Positions 7,076-15,529 of a stretch of 64,000 bases of DNA are shown in pieces. The notes below the pieces were generated by a model. That model saw only the letters and a list, made by a program, of their open reading frames with translations. It searched no databases and was not told the DNA's origin. This DNA comes from Chitinophagaceae bacterium (GTDB lineage Bacteria > Bacteroidota > Bacteroidia > Chitinophagales > UBA10324): positions 248,001 through 312,000 of the forward strand of contig JADJAG010000004.1 of NCBI GenBank assembly GCA_016704325.1. The letters run 5' to 3'. Made by a program: the position numbers and the translations under genes. The stretch's first letter is position 1, and the number at the start of each line of letters is the position of its first letter.

Positions 7076-8698
7076 ATGAAACCCTATTCAACAATTAATC
7101 TATTCGGTTTTTTGCTTTTATTTTCCTTTAGCAGTGCACAAATTCCACCGGAAATCGAATTGCAGAACACTATTGGAGGAAGCGAAGATGATATGCTTTA
7201 TAGCATTCAGCCAACTAACGATGGTGGATTCATCATTGGTGGATATTCTTATTCAGGCAGCTCAGGGGATAAAACAGAAAATAATAAGGGCGAAAACGAT
7301 TATTGGATTGTAAAAACAGATGCATCATTAAATATTCAGTGGCAAAATACCATTGGAGGAAGTAGTTTCGATTTTATATCCTCCATTCAGCAAACCACTG
7401 ATGGAGGATATATCATCGGTGGTACTTCTAATTCAAATATTTCAGGCGATAAGACTGAAAACAATTTGGGTGATCCGTGGGAATCATTCGACTACTGGAT
7501 CGTAAAAACCGATAGCGTTGGAAATGTACAATGGGACAATACGATTGGGGGAAGCGGTGATGACGAATTGAATTCGATTCAGCAAACCCCAGATGGAGGG
7601 TACATTTTGGCTGGGCATTCCGTATCAAACATTTCAGGTGATAAAACAGATGACAGTAAAGGAGGGGATGATTTCTGGTTACTGAAAACAGACACATGGG
7701 GAAACATCGAATGGCAGAAAACAATCGGTGGCAGTAACTTTGATTACCTGTATTCAATTGATCAAACCAACGATGGGGGATATATTCTCGGAGGAAATTC
7801 CAATTCAAACATTTCAGGTGATAAAACAGAGAACACCAATGGATTTCAAGATTATTGGATTGTAAAAACCGATGCAGTAGGAAATATTGTATGGCAGAAT
7901 ACCATCGGGGGTAATGAAGGCGATTATCTTTATGGCATTTACCAAACCAATGATGGAGGATATATTATGGGTGGTAATTCCCCTTCGGACCTTTCTGGTG
8001 ATAAAACAGAAAACAGCAATGGCTTAAAAGATTACTGGATTGTAAAAACAGACACAATTGGAAACATTCAGTGGCAAAATACGATTGGCGGGGATTATTA
8101 TGAGAATTTTCATTGTATCTGGCCAACCTACGATGGGGGTTATTTAGTTGGAGGAAAATCTTTGTCAGGTATTTCCGGTGATAAAACGGAGAATAACCTG
8201 GGAGGCGGTAAAATCTGGATTGTTAAAACCGATAGTTACGGAAATATCCAATGGGATAACACAATTGGAGGAAGTGGTTATGAAGAGCTCTATTCAATTA
8301 GCCAAAGTACGGACGGAGCATATGTACTAGGCGGGATTTCCACTTCTAACATTTCTGGAGATAAAACAGAAAATAATATTGGCGGTCAAGACTATTGGAT
8401 TATTAAAACCACCCCTGAATTAGCAACAGATGCTTATGAACCCTATTTTAAAGAGAATCAAATTTCAGTCTATCCCAATCCAGCAACTAGTCTCATCTCT
8501 ATATCTTATTTCATCACAACGAGCTCCACTCTTACTATCAATGATCTATTAGGAAATGAATTAAAGGAAATAACGCTTAGTAAATCTCTTAGAAACTATC
8601 AGGAATCTATTCATAATTTACCAGCGGGAGCATACTTTATAATTTTAAGACAATCAGGTAAAACGATAGCTGCGGAGAAGTTGATAATAATTGAATAA
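7076..8698 (+). CDS. Seven-repeat beta-propeller-like exported protein with T9SS sorting domain
   Basis: ATG at 7076 is preferred over the in-frame TTG at 7067 because it gives a clean signal peptide (about residues 1-21, ending SSAQ) and a 540-residue protein. Seven repeats of about 52-57 residues follow, each with W-x-NTIGG, a DGGYI-x-GG core, an SGDKTEN turn and a DYWIVKTD strand. Seven copies suggest a seven-bladed propeller (inference). A type A sorting domain begins at SVYPNPATS near residue 464. It is a paralogue of the next gene downstream and of the propeller part of the protein at 23503-26472. Function is unknown; surface or secreted location is predicted. Confidence 0.8.
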   Translation: MKPYSTINLFGFLLLFSFSSAQIPPEIELQNTIGGSEDDMLYSIQPTNDGGFIIGGYSYSGSSGDKTENNKGENDYWIVKTDASLNIQWQNTIGGSSFDFISSIQQTTDGGYIIGGTSNSNISGDKTENNLGDPWESFDYWIVKTDSVGNVQWDNTIGGSGDDELNSIQQTPDGGYILAGHSVSNISGDKTDDSKGGDDFWLLKTDTWGNIEWQKTIGGSNFDYLYSIDQTNDGGYILGGNSNSNISGDKTENTNGFQDYWIVKTDAVGNIVWQNTIGGNEGDYLYGIYQTNDGGYIMGGNSPSDLSGDKTENSNGLKDYWIVKTDTIGNIQWQNTIGGDYYENFHCIWPTYDGGYLVGGKSLSGISGDKTENNLGGGKIWIVKTDSYGNIQWDNTIGGSGYEELYSISQSTDGAYVLGGISTSNISGDKTENNIGGQDYWIIKTTPELATDAYEPYFKENQISVYPNPATSLISISYFITTSSTLTINDLLGNELKEITLSKSLRNYQESIHNLPAGAYFIILRQSGKTIAAEKLIIIE

Positions 8699-9231
8699 TC
8701 GGGAGTTTGGTTAAATGGATAATTGAATTCCCCTTTTTTACATCCCCGTTTGGCGCAAGGTCCTTGTGCCTTCCATTAAAAAGCATCCGCTCTATGACTG
8801 ATTGCCAATCTGTTAAAGCCAACATTTAATTTCAAGTATTCTAAATACCAATATCTTCTATTGACATACTTCGAAGAATTGATCTTATAACAGCACAAGA
8901 AATTATGCGCAGAATGGCATCATTAAAAGTTATCTTAATTGACTACTTTAATAGTAAGCGGAAGCTTACAGATTACAGACAAGCGGAAGCTTGCGCAAAA
9001 TGGGGTCTTTCTACCGGTTATACAATTAAAAGAGTTCAAGCTACACTTATAGGAACCAGCTGTAGTTGGTGATCCTTCACTAAACAATTTCGAAATAGTG
9101 TTCTCGAATGCGGAATATCTTTCAAAGGAAATCCTGCTTAATTTGTGGAAAATTCAGATCCGTTTTTTTAAGAGAGGCAAAAATCTTCAAAGTCAATTAA
9201 GGCAGATCATAAATTTAATTAGATTTACTTC
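8699..9231. other. Intergenic stretch with palindrome and repeats
   Basis: The near-palindrome GGCGCAAGGTCCTTGTGCC lies at 8752-8770 and has a second copy at 11956-11974. Positions 8953-8999 carry a short duplicated hairpin motif, AAGCGGAAGCTT, twice. A 55-codon frame at 8905-9072 runs through it (separate entry). No promoter or other gene was recognised. Confidence 0.5.
8905..9072 (+). pseudogene. Small open frame, possible gene remnant
   Basis: ATG at 8905 opens 55 codons ending at TGA 9072, reading MRRMASLKVILIDYFN and later ACAKWGLSTGYTIKRV. The middle is built from the repeated AAGCGGAAGCTT motif. The ends look like ordinary protein and the second part could be a helix-turn-helix. No family was recognised, and it may be a leftover interrupted by a repeat. 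Confidence 0.25.
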
Positions 9232-11859
9232 ATGAAGCAGACCATATTTTTGATAGTATTTATCTTTTCCGTAAGTGTAGCTAAGAGCCAAAACCCCATT
9301 ATTAATTGGCAACAGGTTTTGGGAGGTTCATCAACGGAAAACGAAGGATTTTCCTGTCGTACGTCTGATGGAGGTTATGCAATCATCGGAAAAACCCAAT
9401 CAACAGACGGTGATGTTACATTCAATCATGGTCTTAGTGATGTTTGGGTAGTTAGATTAAACCAATATGGAACAGTAATGTGGCAACATTCATATGGAGG
9501 GTCTCTTCAAGAATCGGGTTATTCTATCAAGCAGACATCTGACGGTGGGTTCATAGTAGCCAGTTCAAGTTATTCTGATGATGGCGATATTACTGCACAC
9601 TACGGTGACGAAGATTTCTGGATTTTAAAGATTAATAGTAATGGTCTCATTCAATGGCAAAAAAATTATGGCGGATCTGAAAAGGATCAACCATATGATA
9701 TAGCCATCGCAACAGATGGCGGATATTTGATAGTAGGTGATACAAAATCGAATGACTATAATGTTTCCGGAAATCATGGATATTCTGATTTTTGGGCAAT
9801 AAAACTTTCGTCAAATGGCGCACTGGAGTGGCAAAAATGTTATGGCGGAACTTCCTGGGACCGAGCCAATTCTATAACAAACACAAGTGATGGCGGCTAT
9901 CTTATTGCGGGAATGACATGGTCAAATAATGGAGATGTAAGTGGAAATCACGGCGTTATACCATTTGGTGATGCGTGGCTCCTAAAAATTGATAATGCCG
10001 GTAATATTCAATGGCAAAAATGCCGGGGCGGAAGTGATGATGACGAGGCACGTGATGTAGAGCAAACTCCTGATGGTGGTTATATTGTTGCAGGTTATAC
10101 ACATTCCAACGACGATGATGTAAGTGGCCATCATGGTGAGGGAGATGTCTGGGTTTTTAAAACCAATTCTACAGGAGATATCTTATGGCAAAAATGCCTG
10201 GGGGGAACTGAACGAGATGGGTGGTACGAGGGGTATGACCTCGAACAAAGTATATATGGAGGATATATAATCGCAGCAATGACGAAATCAAATGATTTTG
10301 ATGTGATTGGAAATCATGGTTCCGAAGATGAATGGATTGTCGCTTTGGGTGAAAATGGAGAATTAAAATGGCAATATTGCTTTGGCGGTACCGGCGAAGA
10401 TCGCGTCTTTGCCATTCATCAGCTTCCAAACGGAAATTACATAGTTTCAGGAATTTCTAATTCAGTAAACGGTGATCTTAGTGAGAATCATGGATCTTGG
10501 GACTATTGGATTTTCGAATTCAAAGAATCTGCTTTTATCCGTGGTAAATGTTATGTCGATTACAATCAAAATGGAATTGAAGATTCTACTGACGTGCCAT
10601 TTAATAATCTGATGGTTGTTAGTTCAGGCAATGGATTCTCTTTTTCCTCGCAACCTGACTCTGCGGGTCGTTACTACAATTTTTCGGATACCGGCAATGT
10701 CGAAACCACACTCACTAATCTTGAGTATTATACTTCCACACCTGTTGTTGGATACTCTCAACTTCCATCTTATAACCAGGAAGACACCGTTGACTTTGCT
10801 CTGATCCCCATTCCGGGAATAACCGATATGTCTATAACGGGAATTCCCTTAGGTCCAGCAAGGCTTAATTCTGATGTAGACTATCGCCTCATCGTTTCCA
10901 ATAATGGAACGGATACTGTAAATGGTAAGGTTTTTCTTGTATTCCATCCGAATTTGGAGTTTACAGGCGCGAGTTTCCCATATGATACTCTTATCCTTGA
11001 TACTTTGATGTGGAGTTTTCAAAATCTGAAGCCCTTACATTATTTAGATATTGATGTTACTTTTTTAGTGCCAGTTTTTATGTTCGAAATTGGGGATACA
11101 CTCACATTCGATGTTTGGGTTGATCCAGATTCCATTGATGTTAACTTACCTGATAATAGTGCACCCATCTTCCATGTAATTACAGGTGCCATCGATCCTA
11201 ATAACAAGATTACTGCTGAAGCTCCACTATTGCCACTTGATTTTGTTCTTGAGGGTAATAGCCTAACCTACATTATCAACTTTCAAAACACCGGAACTGA
11301 TACAGCATTTAAGGTTATAGTAAAAGACACTTTGGATAATTCATTAGACGGGAATTCTTTCAAAATGGTTCAATCAAGTCACAATTATGATCTCAGCATT
11401 GACAGCCTGCATTATATAACCTGGACATTCAACAATATCCTGCTTCCTGATAGCAATACAAATGAAGAATTGAGCCATGGGTTTATTTGTTTCAAGATTA
11501 AACCGCAATCATTTACTGGAACAACGATTCTGAATAATGCATCTATTTATTTTGATTACAACTTACCAGTAATCACCAACACTTGTTCGACACAATTTTA
11601 TGTACAAACTGTAGCAGGCAATGCCACAAGCCTAGAATCAGCTTTGCAAATCTTTCCAAATCCCTCCCACGAAATATTTTTTATTTCTTACCCTGACTAT
11701 TATACTTATCGTGTCGTTGACGTTTTGGGAAATGAAATGATTCATGGCAATTCTCAATATCAAACTAATATAGCATGCAGTGATTGGATTGCGGGAATTT
11801 ATTTTGTGATTGTACAATCAGGAGGACTACCGGTGATTCGAAAAATATTTATTGACTAA
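9232..11859 (+). CDS. Large exported propeller-repeat protein with SdrD-like, DUF11-like and T9SS domains
   Basis: The 875-residue protein starts with a signal peptide (about 1-19, ending AKSQ). Seven repeats up to about residue 425 each have a W-Q-x-x-x-GG start, a DGGYI core, a GDVSGNHG turn and a D-x-W-x-x-K strand. An SdrD B-like segment (GKCYVDYNQNGIEDSTD) is near 436. A long beta-rich region follows, with a conserved-repeat domain typical of T9SS cargo (AIDPNNK near 652, IDYTINFQNTGTDTA-type motif, FDYNLPVITN). A type A sorting domain starts at FPNPSH near 805. It is a paralogue of the gene at 7076. It probably acts at the cell surface; the ligand is unknown. Confidence 0.82.
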   Translation: MKQTIFLIVFIFSVSVAKSQNPIINWQQVLGGSSTENEGFSCRTSDGGYAIIGKTQSTDGDVTFNHGLSDVWVVRLNQYGTVMWQHSYGGSLQESGYSIKQTSDGGFIVASSSYSDDGDITAHYGDEDFWILKINSNGLIQWQKNYGGSEKDQPYDIAIATDGGYLIVGDTKSNDYNVSGNHGYSDFWAIKLSSNGALEWQKCYGGTSWDRANSITNTSDGGYLIAGMTWSNNGDVSGNHGVIPFGDAWLLKIDNAGNIQWQKCRGGSDDDEARDVEQTPDGGYIVAGYTHSNDDDVSGHHGEGDVWVFKTNSTGDILWQKCLGGTERDGWYEGYDLEQSIYGGYIIAAMTKSNDFDVIGNHGSEDEWIVALGENGELKWQYCFGGTGEDRVFAIHQLPNGNYIVSGISNSVNGDLSENHGSWDYWIFEFKESAFIRGKCYVDYNQNGIEDSTDVPFNNLMVVSSGNGFSFSSQPDSAGRYYNFSDTGNVETTLTNLEYYTSTPVVGYSQLPSYNQEDTVDFALIPIPGITDMSITGIPLGPARLNSDVDYRLIVSNNGTDTVNGKVFLVFHPNLEFTGASFPYDTLILDTLMWSFQNLKPLHYLDIDVTFLVPVFMFEIGDTLTFDVWVDPDSIDVNLPDNSAPIFHVITGAIDPNNKITAEAPLLPLDFVLEGNSLTYIINFQNTGTDTAFKVIVKDTLDNSLDGNSFKMVQSSHNYDLSIDSLHYITWTFNNILLPDSNTNEELSHGFICFKIKPQSFTGTTILNNASIYFDYNLPVITNTCSTQFYVQTVAGNATSLESALQIFPNPSHEIFFISYPDYYTYRVVDVLGNEMIHGNSQYQTNIACSDWIAGIYFVIVQSGGLPVIRKIFID

Positions 11860-11877
11860 GTTATAATTTTTCTCCCC

Positions 11878-11975
11878 GTTGGCGCAGATTTGTAATATGT
11901 GTCTATTGAGCAAAGGGATTTTTAATCCCTTTTTACATCGTCGCAGTCCCCTTTTGGTGCAAGGTCCTTGTGCCT
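11878..11975. repeat. REP-like hairpin copy plus GGTGCAAGG palindrome
   Basis: 11878-11933 is a copy of the GTTGGCGC...GGGATTTTTAATCCC element. The first hairpin is damaged here (AGATTTGTAATAT). 11956-11974 is GGTGCAAGGTCCTTGTGCC, the second copy of the palindrome at 8752. No gene lies between 11860 and 12135. Confidence 0.6.
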
Positions 11976-12112
11976 TTCTCAGGGTTTGTCAGGCTAAGCC
12001 GGGGAGCGCGAGTGATATTAGCCTTCATACCGGCATGTAGTTAGTTGCATCAAAACACCCCCCCATCGAAAAGGGAAATCTGATTCAGCGATCTGCAAAG
12101 AGCTTTTGTTGG

Positions 12113-12120
12113 TATATTTG
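12113..12120 (+). promoter_or_regulatory. -7 box TATATTTG for the VapBC-like module
   Basis: TATATTTG matches TAnnTTTG exactly. Transcription would begin near 12127, which supports ATG 12136 as the antitoxin start rather than the in-frame TTG at 12106 lying upstream of the box. Confidence 0.5.
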
Positions 12121-12135
12121 CAAAAAGATCAGGCA

Positions 12136-12339
12136 ATGATTATTGAACGAACATCCAAAGAAGTAGTTTTTCGTTTGTCTTCTTCAACGAAACTTGAAGA
12201 TTTACAGGAGATTGCTAATCTGTTTACCTTTGAAGAAATATCCCGAAAGTCTAAAGCAACTCAAAAAGATGTGGATGACTTGGTCAGAAAAATCAAAAAA
12301 GGGCGCTGGGCAAAGACCAAAAGTAAACTTGATCTATGA
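12136..12339 (+). CDS. Small antitoxin-like protein of a PIN toxin module
   Basis: From ATG 12136 the product has 67 residues: MIIERTSKEVVFRLSS, a helical middle, and a basic tail (IKKGRWAKTKSKLDL). Size, charge and position fit antitoxins of PIN-domain toxins, though no named family was recognised. The stop overlaps the toxin start by 4 bp (ATGA), showing translational coupling. Confidence 0.7.
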   Translation: MIIERTSKEVVFRLSSSTKLEDLQEIANLFTFEEISRKSKATQKDVDDLVRKIKKGRWAKTKSKLDL

Positions 12340-12803
12340 GGGTTGTAGTTGATACCAACATTGTATTCAGCGCAATACTAAATACCAACAGCAGGATCTC
12401 TAAAATTATTTTACAGCCAAAATCCTTACTGAACTTTTATTCCACCGAGCAATTGGAAGATGAATTGGCCGAGCACTGGAATAAGTTGAAGAATATCTCG
12501 AAGTATTCAGATATTGAACTTCATAAAGTAGTTAAGATTGTAACTTCAAAAATCAGATTCATTAACGTCGGATTAATCAGCAGGTCATTATTTCGAAAAG
12601 CTGAAGAACTGGCAAGGGATATTGATGTGGATGACACAGAATTTATAGCGTTAACTGAACATATTCGGGGAAAGCTTTGGACCGGTGATAAGCGATTAAT
12701 CAAAGGATTGAAAACGAAAAAGTGGCAGAAGCTTATCTCAACAGACGAATTGTATGAAATAGTTACAGTCCCGCACTCGCGCTCGTTTGCAGCCAAGCAC
12801 TGA
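12336..12803 (+). CDS. PIN-domain toxin (VapC-like ribonuclease)
   Basis: The 155-residue protein opens with MRVVVDTNIVFSAIL, with D6 as first acidic residue of a PIN active site. It continues with the acidic cluster DVDDTEFIALTEH (near residue 92) and TGDKRLIKGL (near 114). These match PIN toxins that cut RNA with Mg2+. The native end is probably near DELYEIVT. The last dozen residues (PHSRSFAAKH) and the stop codon lie inside a dispersed GC-rich repeat at 12774-12822, so the repeat has rewritten the C-terminus. The acidic set is otherwise present, so activity may persist. Confidence 0.85.
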   Translation: MRVVVDTNIVFSAILNTNSRISKIILQPKSLLNFYSTEQLEDELAEHWNKLKNISKYSDIELHKVVKIVTSKIRFINVGLISRSLFRKAEELARDIDVDDTEFIALTEHIRGKLWTGDKRLIKGLKTKKWQKLISTDELYEIVTVPHSRSFAAKH

Positions 12804-12822
12804 GGGAGGCGAAAGAGTGCGC
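12774..12822. repeat. GC-rich dispersed hairpin (ACTCGCGCTCGTTTGC family)
   Basis: The element reads CACTCGCGCTCGTTTGCAG, a centre with CAAGCACTGAGGGAGG, and CGAAAGAGTGCGC. Copies are at about 5495-5547, 14698-14746, 15091-15125, 21907-21952, 43175-43223 and 44066-44110. It overlaps the 3' end of the PIN toxin gene. Nothing else was recognised up to 13100. Confidence 0.65.
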
Positions 12823-13100
12823 TTTTCAATATATCCTGCAACACAACCTTGCTTGCGCGCGATTTCTATGGTTCAAGCAAGTATTGTGAGGTAATCCAAA
12901 AAGCTACATTGGTTTGTGTTTTCGCGAATCGGAACATGCTGTATCGAATCAGATGCAAGTTTTTGATTAAAAATCCAAAGCTCAATAGGCCGGAATTTTT
13001 AAATCCCGAACAATGCCCTTATAGTGGAAATTCTAATCCGGTCCAACAGCAGTTCAAAATCTGAAAACTCATGAGGCAGTTCATCTTCATAAGCATATTT

Positions 13101-14480
13101 TTACCTCTTACCGACGGGTGATTTTTTTCTTTTTTCTTTGGAACAAACCGGACACCAGGTTCCATGCCTGACATTCACAAACTTCGCAGACCACACATGT
13201 CCTTTGCCGCATTCCCAGTTTACGGGAGCATGTGCATTCAAATATGAATCAGAAAGTAATTTGCCACCACGGCTCTTTGCTAATTTTCGCAGCATGTTAA
13301 TCTTCGTCCGCTGTTTGTCTGTATTGATATTTATGGCACAACGCGGACACCACCTGCCCATTTTAACTAAAGAAGGTTTGGTGTTCCAGATGTGCCCGTT
13401 TTTGCATTGCCAGGTTAATTTAGTCAATGCATTCACATAAACTTCCGACAACAATTTGCCACCGAGGCTTTTTGCTATTTTTTGATAAATGCTTATGTCG
13501 TGCCGTTGATTGTCACCACGTGTCAATTTGCCACATTCAGGACACCAGTGTCCGGCCTTAATGCATGCACCGGTGGTTGACCAGGTATGCCCATATTTAC
13601 ATTGCAGGGTTAGCCGGGCATGTGAACCATCATATGTTTCAGATAGCAATTTGCCGCCACGCTTTTCAGCAATTTTTACAAAAACGGCGATCGGCGTTCT
13701 TCTCTTTTGCCCACTCTGACTGTTCATACATTGCCTGCACCACTGCCCTCTTTTTATATGAGTTGGAGTGTTGTTCCAGGTATGTCCCTGATCACATTGC
13801 CAGGTTAGTGAGGTGCGGTTGTCAATATATGTTTCAGATAACAGCTTTCCGCCCTTTTCTTCCGCCATTTGCCGGTAAATCGCAATACCGGTTTTTCTTT
13901 TTGCCGCCCCACCGGTCTTCCTGCATTTAGGACACCAGGAACCTTTTTTTACTACAATGGGCATTGTCTCCCAGATATGCCCGAGGCTGCACTGCCACCT
14001 CATTTTTGTATTTGAATTCACATAGTTTTCTGACAGTAATTTTCCGCCAAGGCGTTCGGCAATTTTTTTAAGTTCACTGCCATCATGCTTAAGTTTAGAA
14101 GCGATAATGCGGTAGCTGCAGGTTCTGCACCAGGAGCCTTTGTATACATTATATGGACTTGCGAGCCACCTGTGGCCATTTTCGCATTGAAAGCGAAGCT
14201 TTGTGACCGAGTTAATGTAATGTGTTGATAGGCATTTGCCTCCTTTGTTGCCGGCTATGCTTTGGAAGAGCGCTAACTTTTCTTCCCTCCATTCATCTTT
14301 GGCGCACTGATTACACCAGCCGCCCTGGTAAACATTTGCAAAGGGTAATACAAATACATGCCCTCGTTTGCACTTCCAGGTAAGAGTCGAATATTTATCA
14401 ATATATTCTTTGCTCAGGCATTTTCCATCCATTGCCTGCGCATAAAACTTCATGTCTTGTATGGTGTAGCGAACGCTCAT
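13101..14480 (-). CDS. Protein of seven tandem zinc-ribbon/treble-clef repeats
   Basis: The 459-residue protein is almost entirely seven repeats. Each has a helix ending in GGKLLS-x-x-Y, a strand ending in W-x-C-x-x-GH-x-W, and a closing G-x-WC-x-x-C. The four zinc ligands per unit (C, H, C, C) are at 37/41/56/59, 99/103/118/121, 164/168/183/186, 229/233/248/251, 294/298/313/316, 359/363/378/381 and 424/428/443/446. The period is exactly 65 residues from unit 2 on. The C-terminus is basic (KEKRKKSPVGKR). There is no signal peptide, membrane segment or recognisable nuclease domain. The units resemble probable zinc-ribbon families of the DUF4379/DUF723 kind (from memory, unsearched). Nucleic-acid binding is likely; the role is unknown. 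It is a single gene between repeat-rich stretches. Confidence 0.75.
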   Translation of the reverse strand: MSVRYTIQDMKFYAQAMDGKCLSKEYIDKYSTLTWKCKRGHVFVLPFANVYQGGWCNQCAKDEWREEKLALFQSIAGNKGGKCLSTHYINSVTKLRFQCENGHRWLASPYNVYKGSWCRTCSYRIIASKLKHDGSELKKIAERLGGKLLSENYVNSNTKMRWQCSLGHIWETMPIVVKKGSWCPKCRKTGGAAKRKTGIAIYRQMAEEKGGKLLSETYIDNRTSLTWQCDQGHTWNNTPTHIKRGQWCRQCMNSQSGQKRRTPIAVFVKIAEKRGGKLLSETYDGSHARLTLQCKYGHTWSTTGACIKAGHWCPECGKLTRGDNQRHDISIYQKIAKSLGGKLLSEVYVNALTKLTWQCKNGHIWNTKPSLVKMGRWCPRCAININTDKQRTKINMLRKLAKSRGGKLLSDSYLNAHAPVNWECGKGHVWSAKFVNVRHGTWCPVCSKEKRKKSPVGKR

Positions 14481-14612
14481 ACTATTCCTGAAAAAGTAAA
14501 TCTACCCTTTGTCCGGATTTTCAATCATGGGTATTTGAAACCTTAAGCTACTAATTTATTTGAAGTGATCACTTGACTACATATACAATATACCTCTGAA
14601 AAAATTGTCACC

Positions 14613-14746
14613 GTTGGCGCGGATGTGTAATCTGTGTCTATTGAGCAAAGGGATTTTTAATCCATTTTTTAAACAGTGCCGACAGCGGTGTATACCTGCA
14701 CTCGTTCGCCTCACGCAATGCTTGCCTGCAAACGAGCGCGAGCGAG
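14613..14746. repeat. Composite REP-like element, copy
   Basis: Part one is GTTGGCGCGG followed by two small hairpins; the second is GGGATT-ttt-AATCC. A linker with GCCGACAGCGG follows. Part two is CACTCGTTCGCC...GCAAACGAGCGCGAG, whose ends are inverted. The order and spacing match copies at 5431-5547, 15004-15125 and 43983-44110. Confidence 0.7.
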
Positions 14747-15003
14747 TATGCATACTGTGATCAAGAAATAAAAAAATGAATCACTGCATTCGCAGGTGCC
14801 TTCACGAATTGAAAAAGGAAATACTAAATTGAGGGTAAGTATTGGATGTAAAATCTAAAATTTAATAGGATGGAATTTATGCAGCCCGACCATCGTTCCT
14901 CGCTCAAATTCAAGTAAAGACCATTAAGAAAGAAAATATAAAGTAGCACGGAATTCTCCCGTTGGCGCGGATTTGTAATCAAGGGTGTTCGAAACATACC
15001 CCC

Positions 15004-15125
15004 GTTGGCGCGGATTTGTAATCGGTGACTATTGAGCTAAGGGATTTTTAATCCCTTTATTAACCAGCCCCGGCAGCAACACAGATGAGAACTCGTTCGC
15101 TACAAACCATGCTTGCCTGCAAACC
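15004..15125. repeat. Composite REP-like element, copy
   Basis: The copy has GTTGGCGCGGATTTGTAATC, ATTGAGCTAAGGGATTTTTA, a linker with CCCCGGCAGC and a shortened GC-rich part (ACTCGTTCGC...GCTTGCCTGCAAAC). A separate half copy of the first hairpin precedes it at 14961-14980. Confidence 0.7.
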
Positions 15126-15238
15126 TATTAGTGTGAGGTCGGGTAAGCAAAGAATATTCTTACCCATTCATAGTATTCATTAAATCAAATAAAATCATAG
15201 TTCAGACCTATTCCGCACGGGGTTCCTGTTAGTTCAGT

Positions 15239-15385
15239 TTATTGAGGAACTGCTCAACAAAAACAATGTCGCATTTCGATTCCCTCAGCATGACAATTTT
15301 CTTGAGAAACGCTGCAACAAAAACAATGTCACACTTCGATTAAATTATTACTAAGCTTGTCGAAGTGCTCAGAATGACATTTATT
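15239..15385. repeat. Duplicated CAACAAAAACAATGTC element
   Basis: The motif CAACAAAAACAATGTCxCA, followed by TTCGATT, appears twice about 60 bp apart. The second copy is followed by AAGCTTGTCGAAGTGCTCAG. A related inverted pair is at 41463-41523. It is non-coding. Confidence 0.55.
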
Positions 15386-15529
15386 AGCTTCTGTACTCAC
15401 TCAGCGCTTCGAACAACTATGAGTTTTATATCCCGACCAACTCCGCTGATCGGGCAAATACTCAACCTGACCAACATTGAGAAAGTAAAAAAACAAATCC
15501 AAAATCAGAGACGCGATTTATTAACCGAT

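Larger units (their letters stand above)
14481..15529. other. 1-kb gene-free region full of dispersed repeats
   Basis: No credible gene was found. Two composite REP-like elements (14613-14746 and 15004-15125) and a lone half copy (14961-14980) lie here. They are followed by two copies of a CAACAAAAACAATGTC motif with TTCGA-type inverted pieces (15239-15385). The stretch looks like a landing zone for short repeats downstream of two convergent-free reverse-strand genes. Confidence 0.6.

Noticed and set aside
13138..13930. Several open frames on the forward strand across the zinc-ribbon gene
   Set aside because: They are antisense shadows of the Cys- and His-rich repeats.
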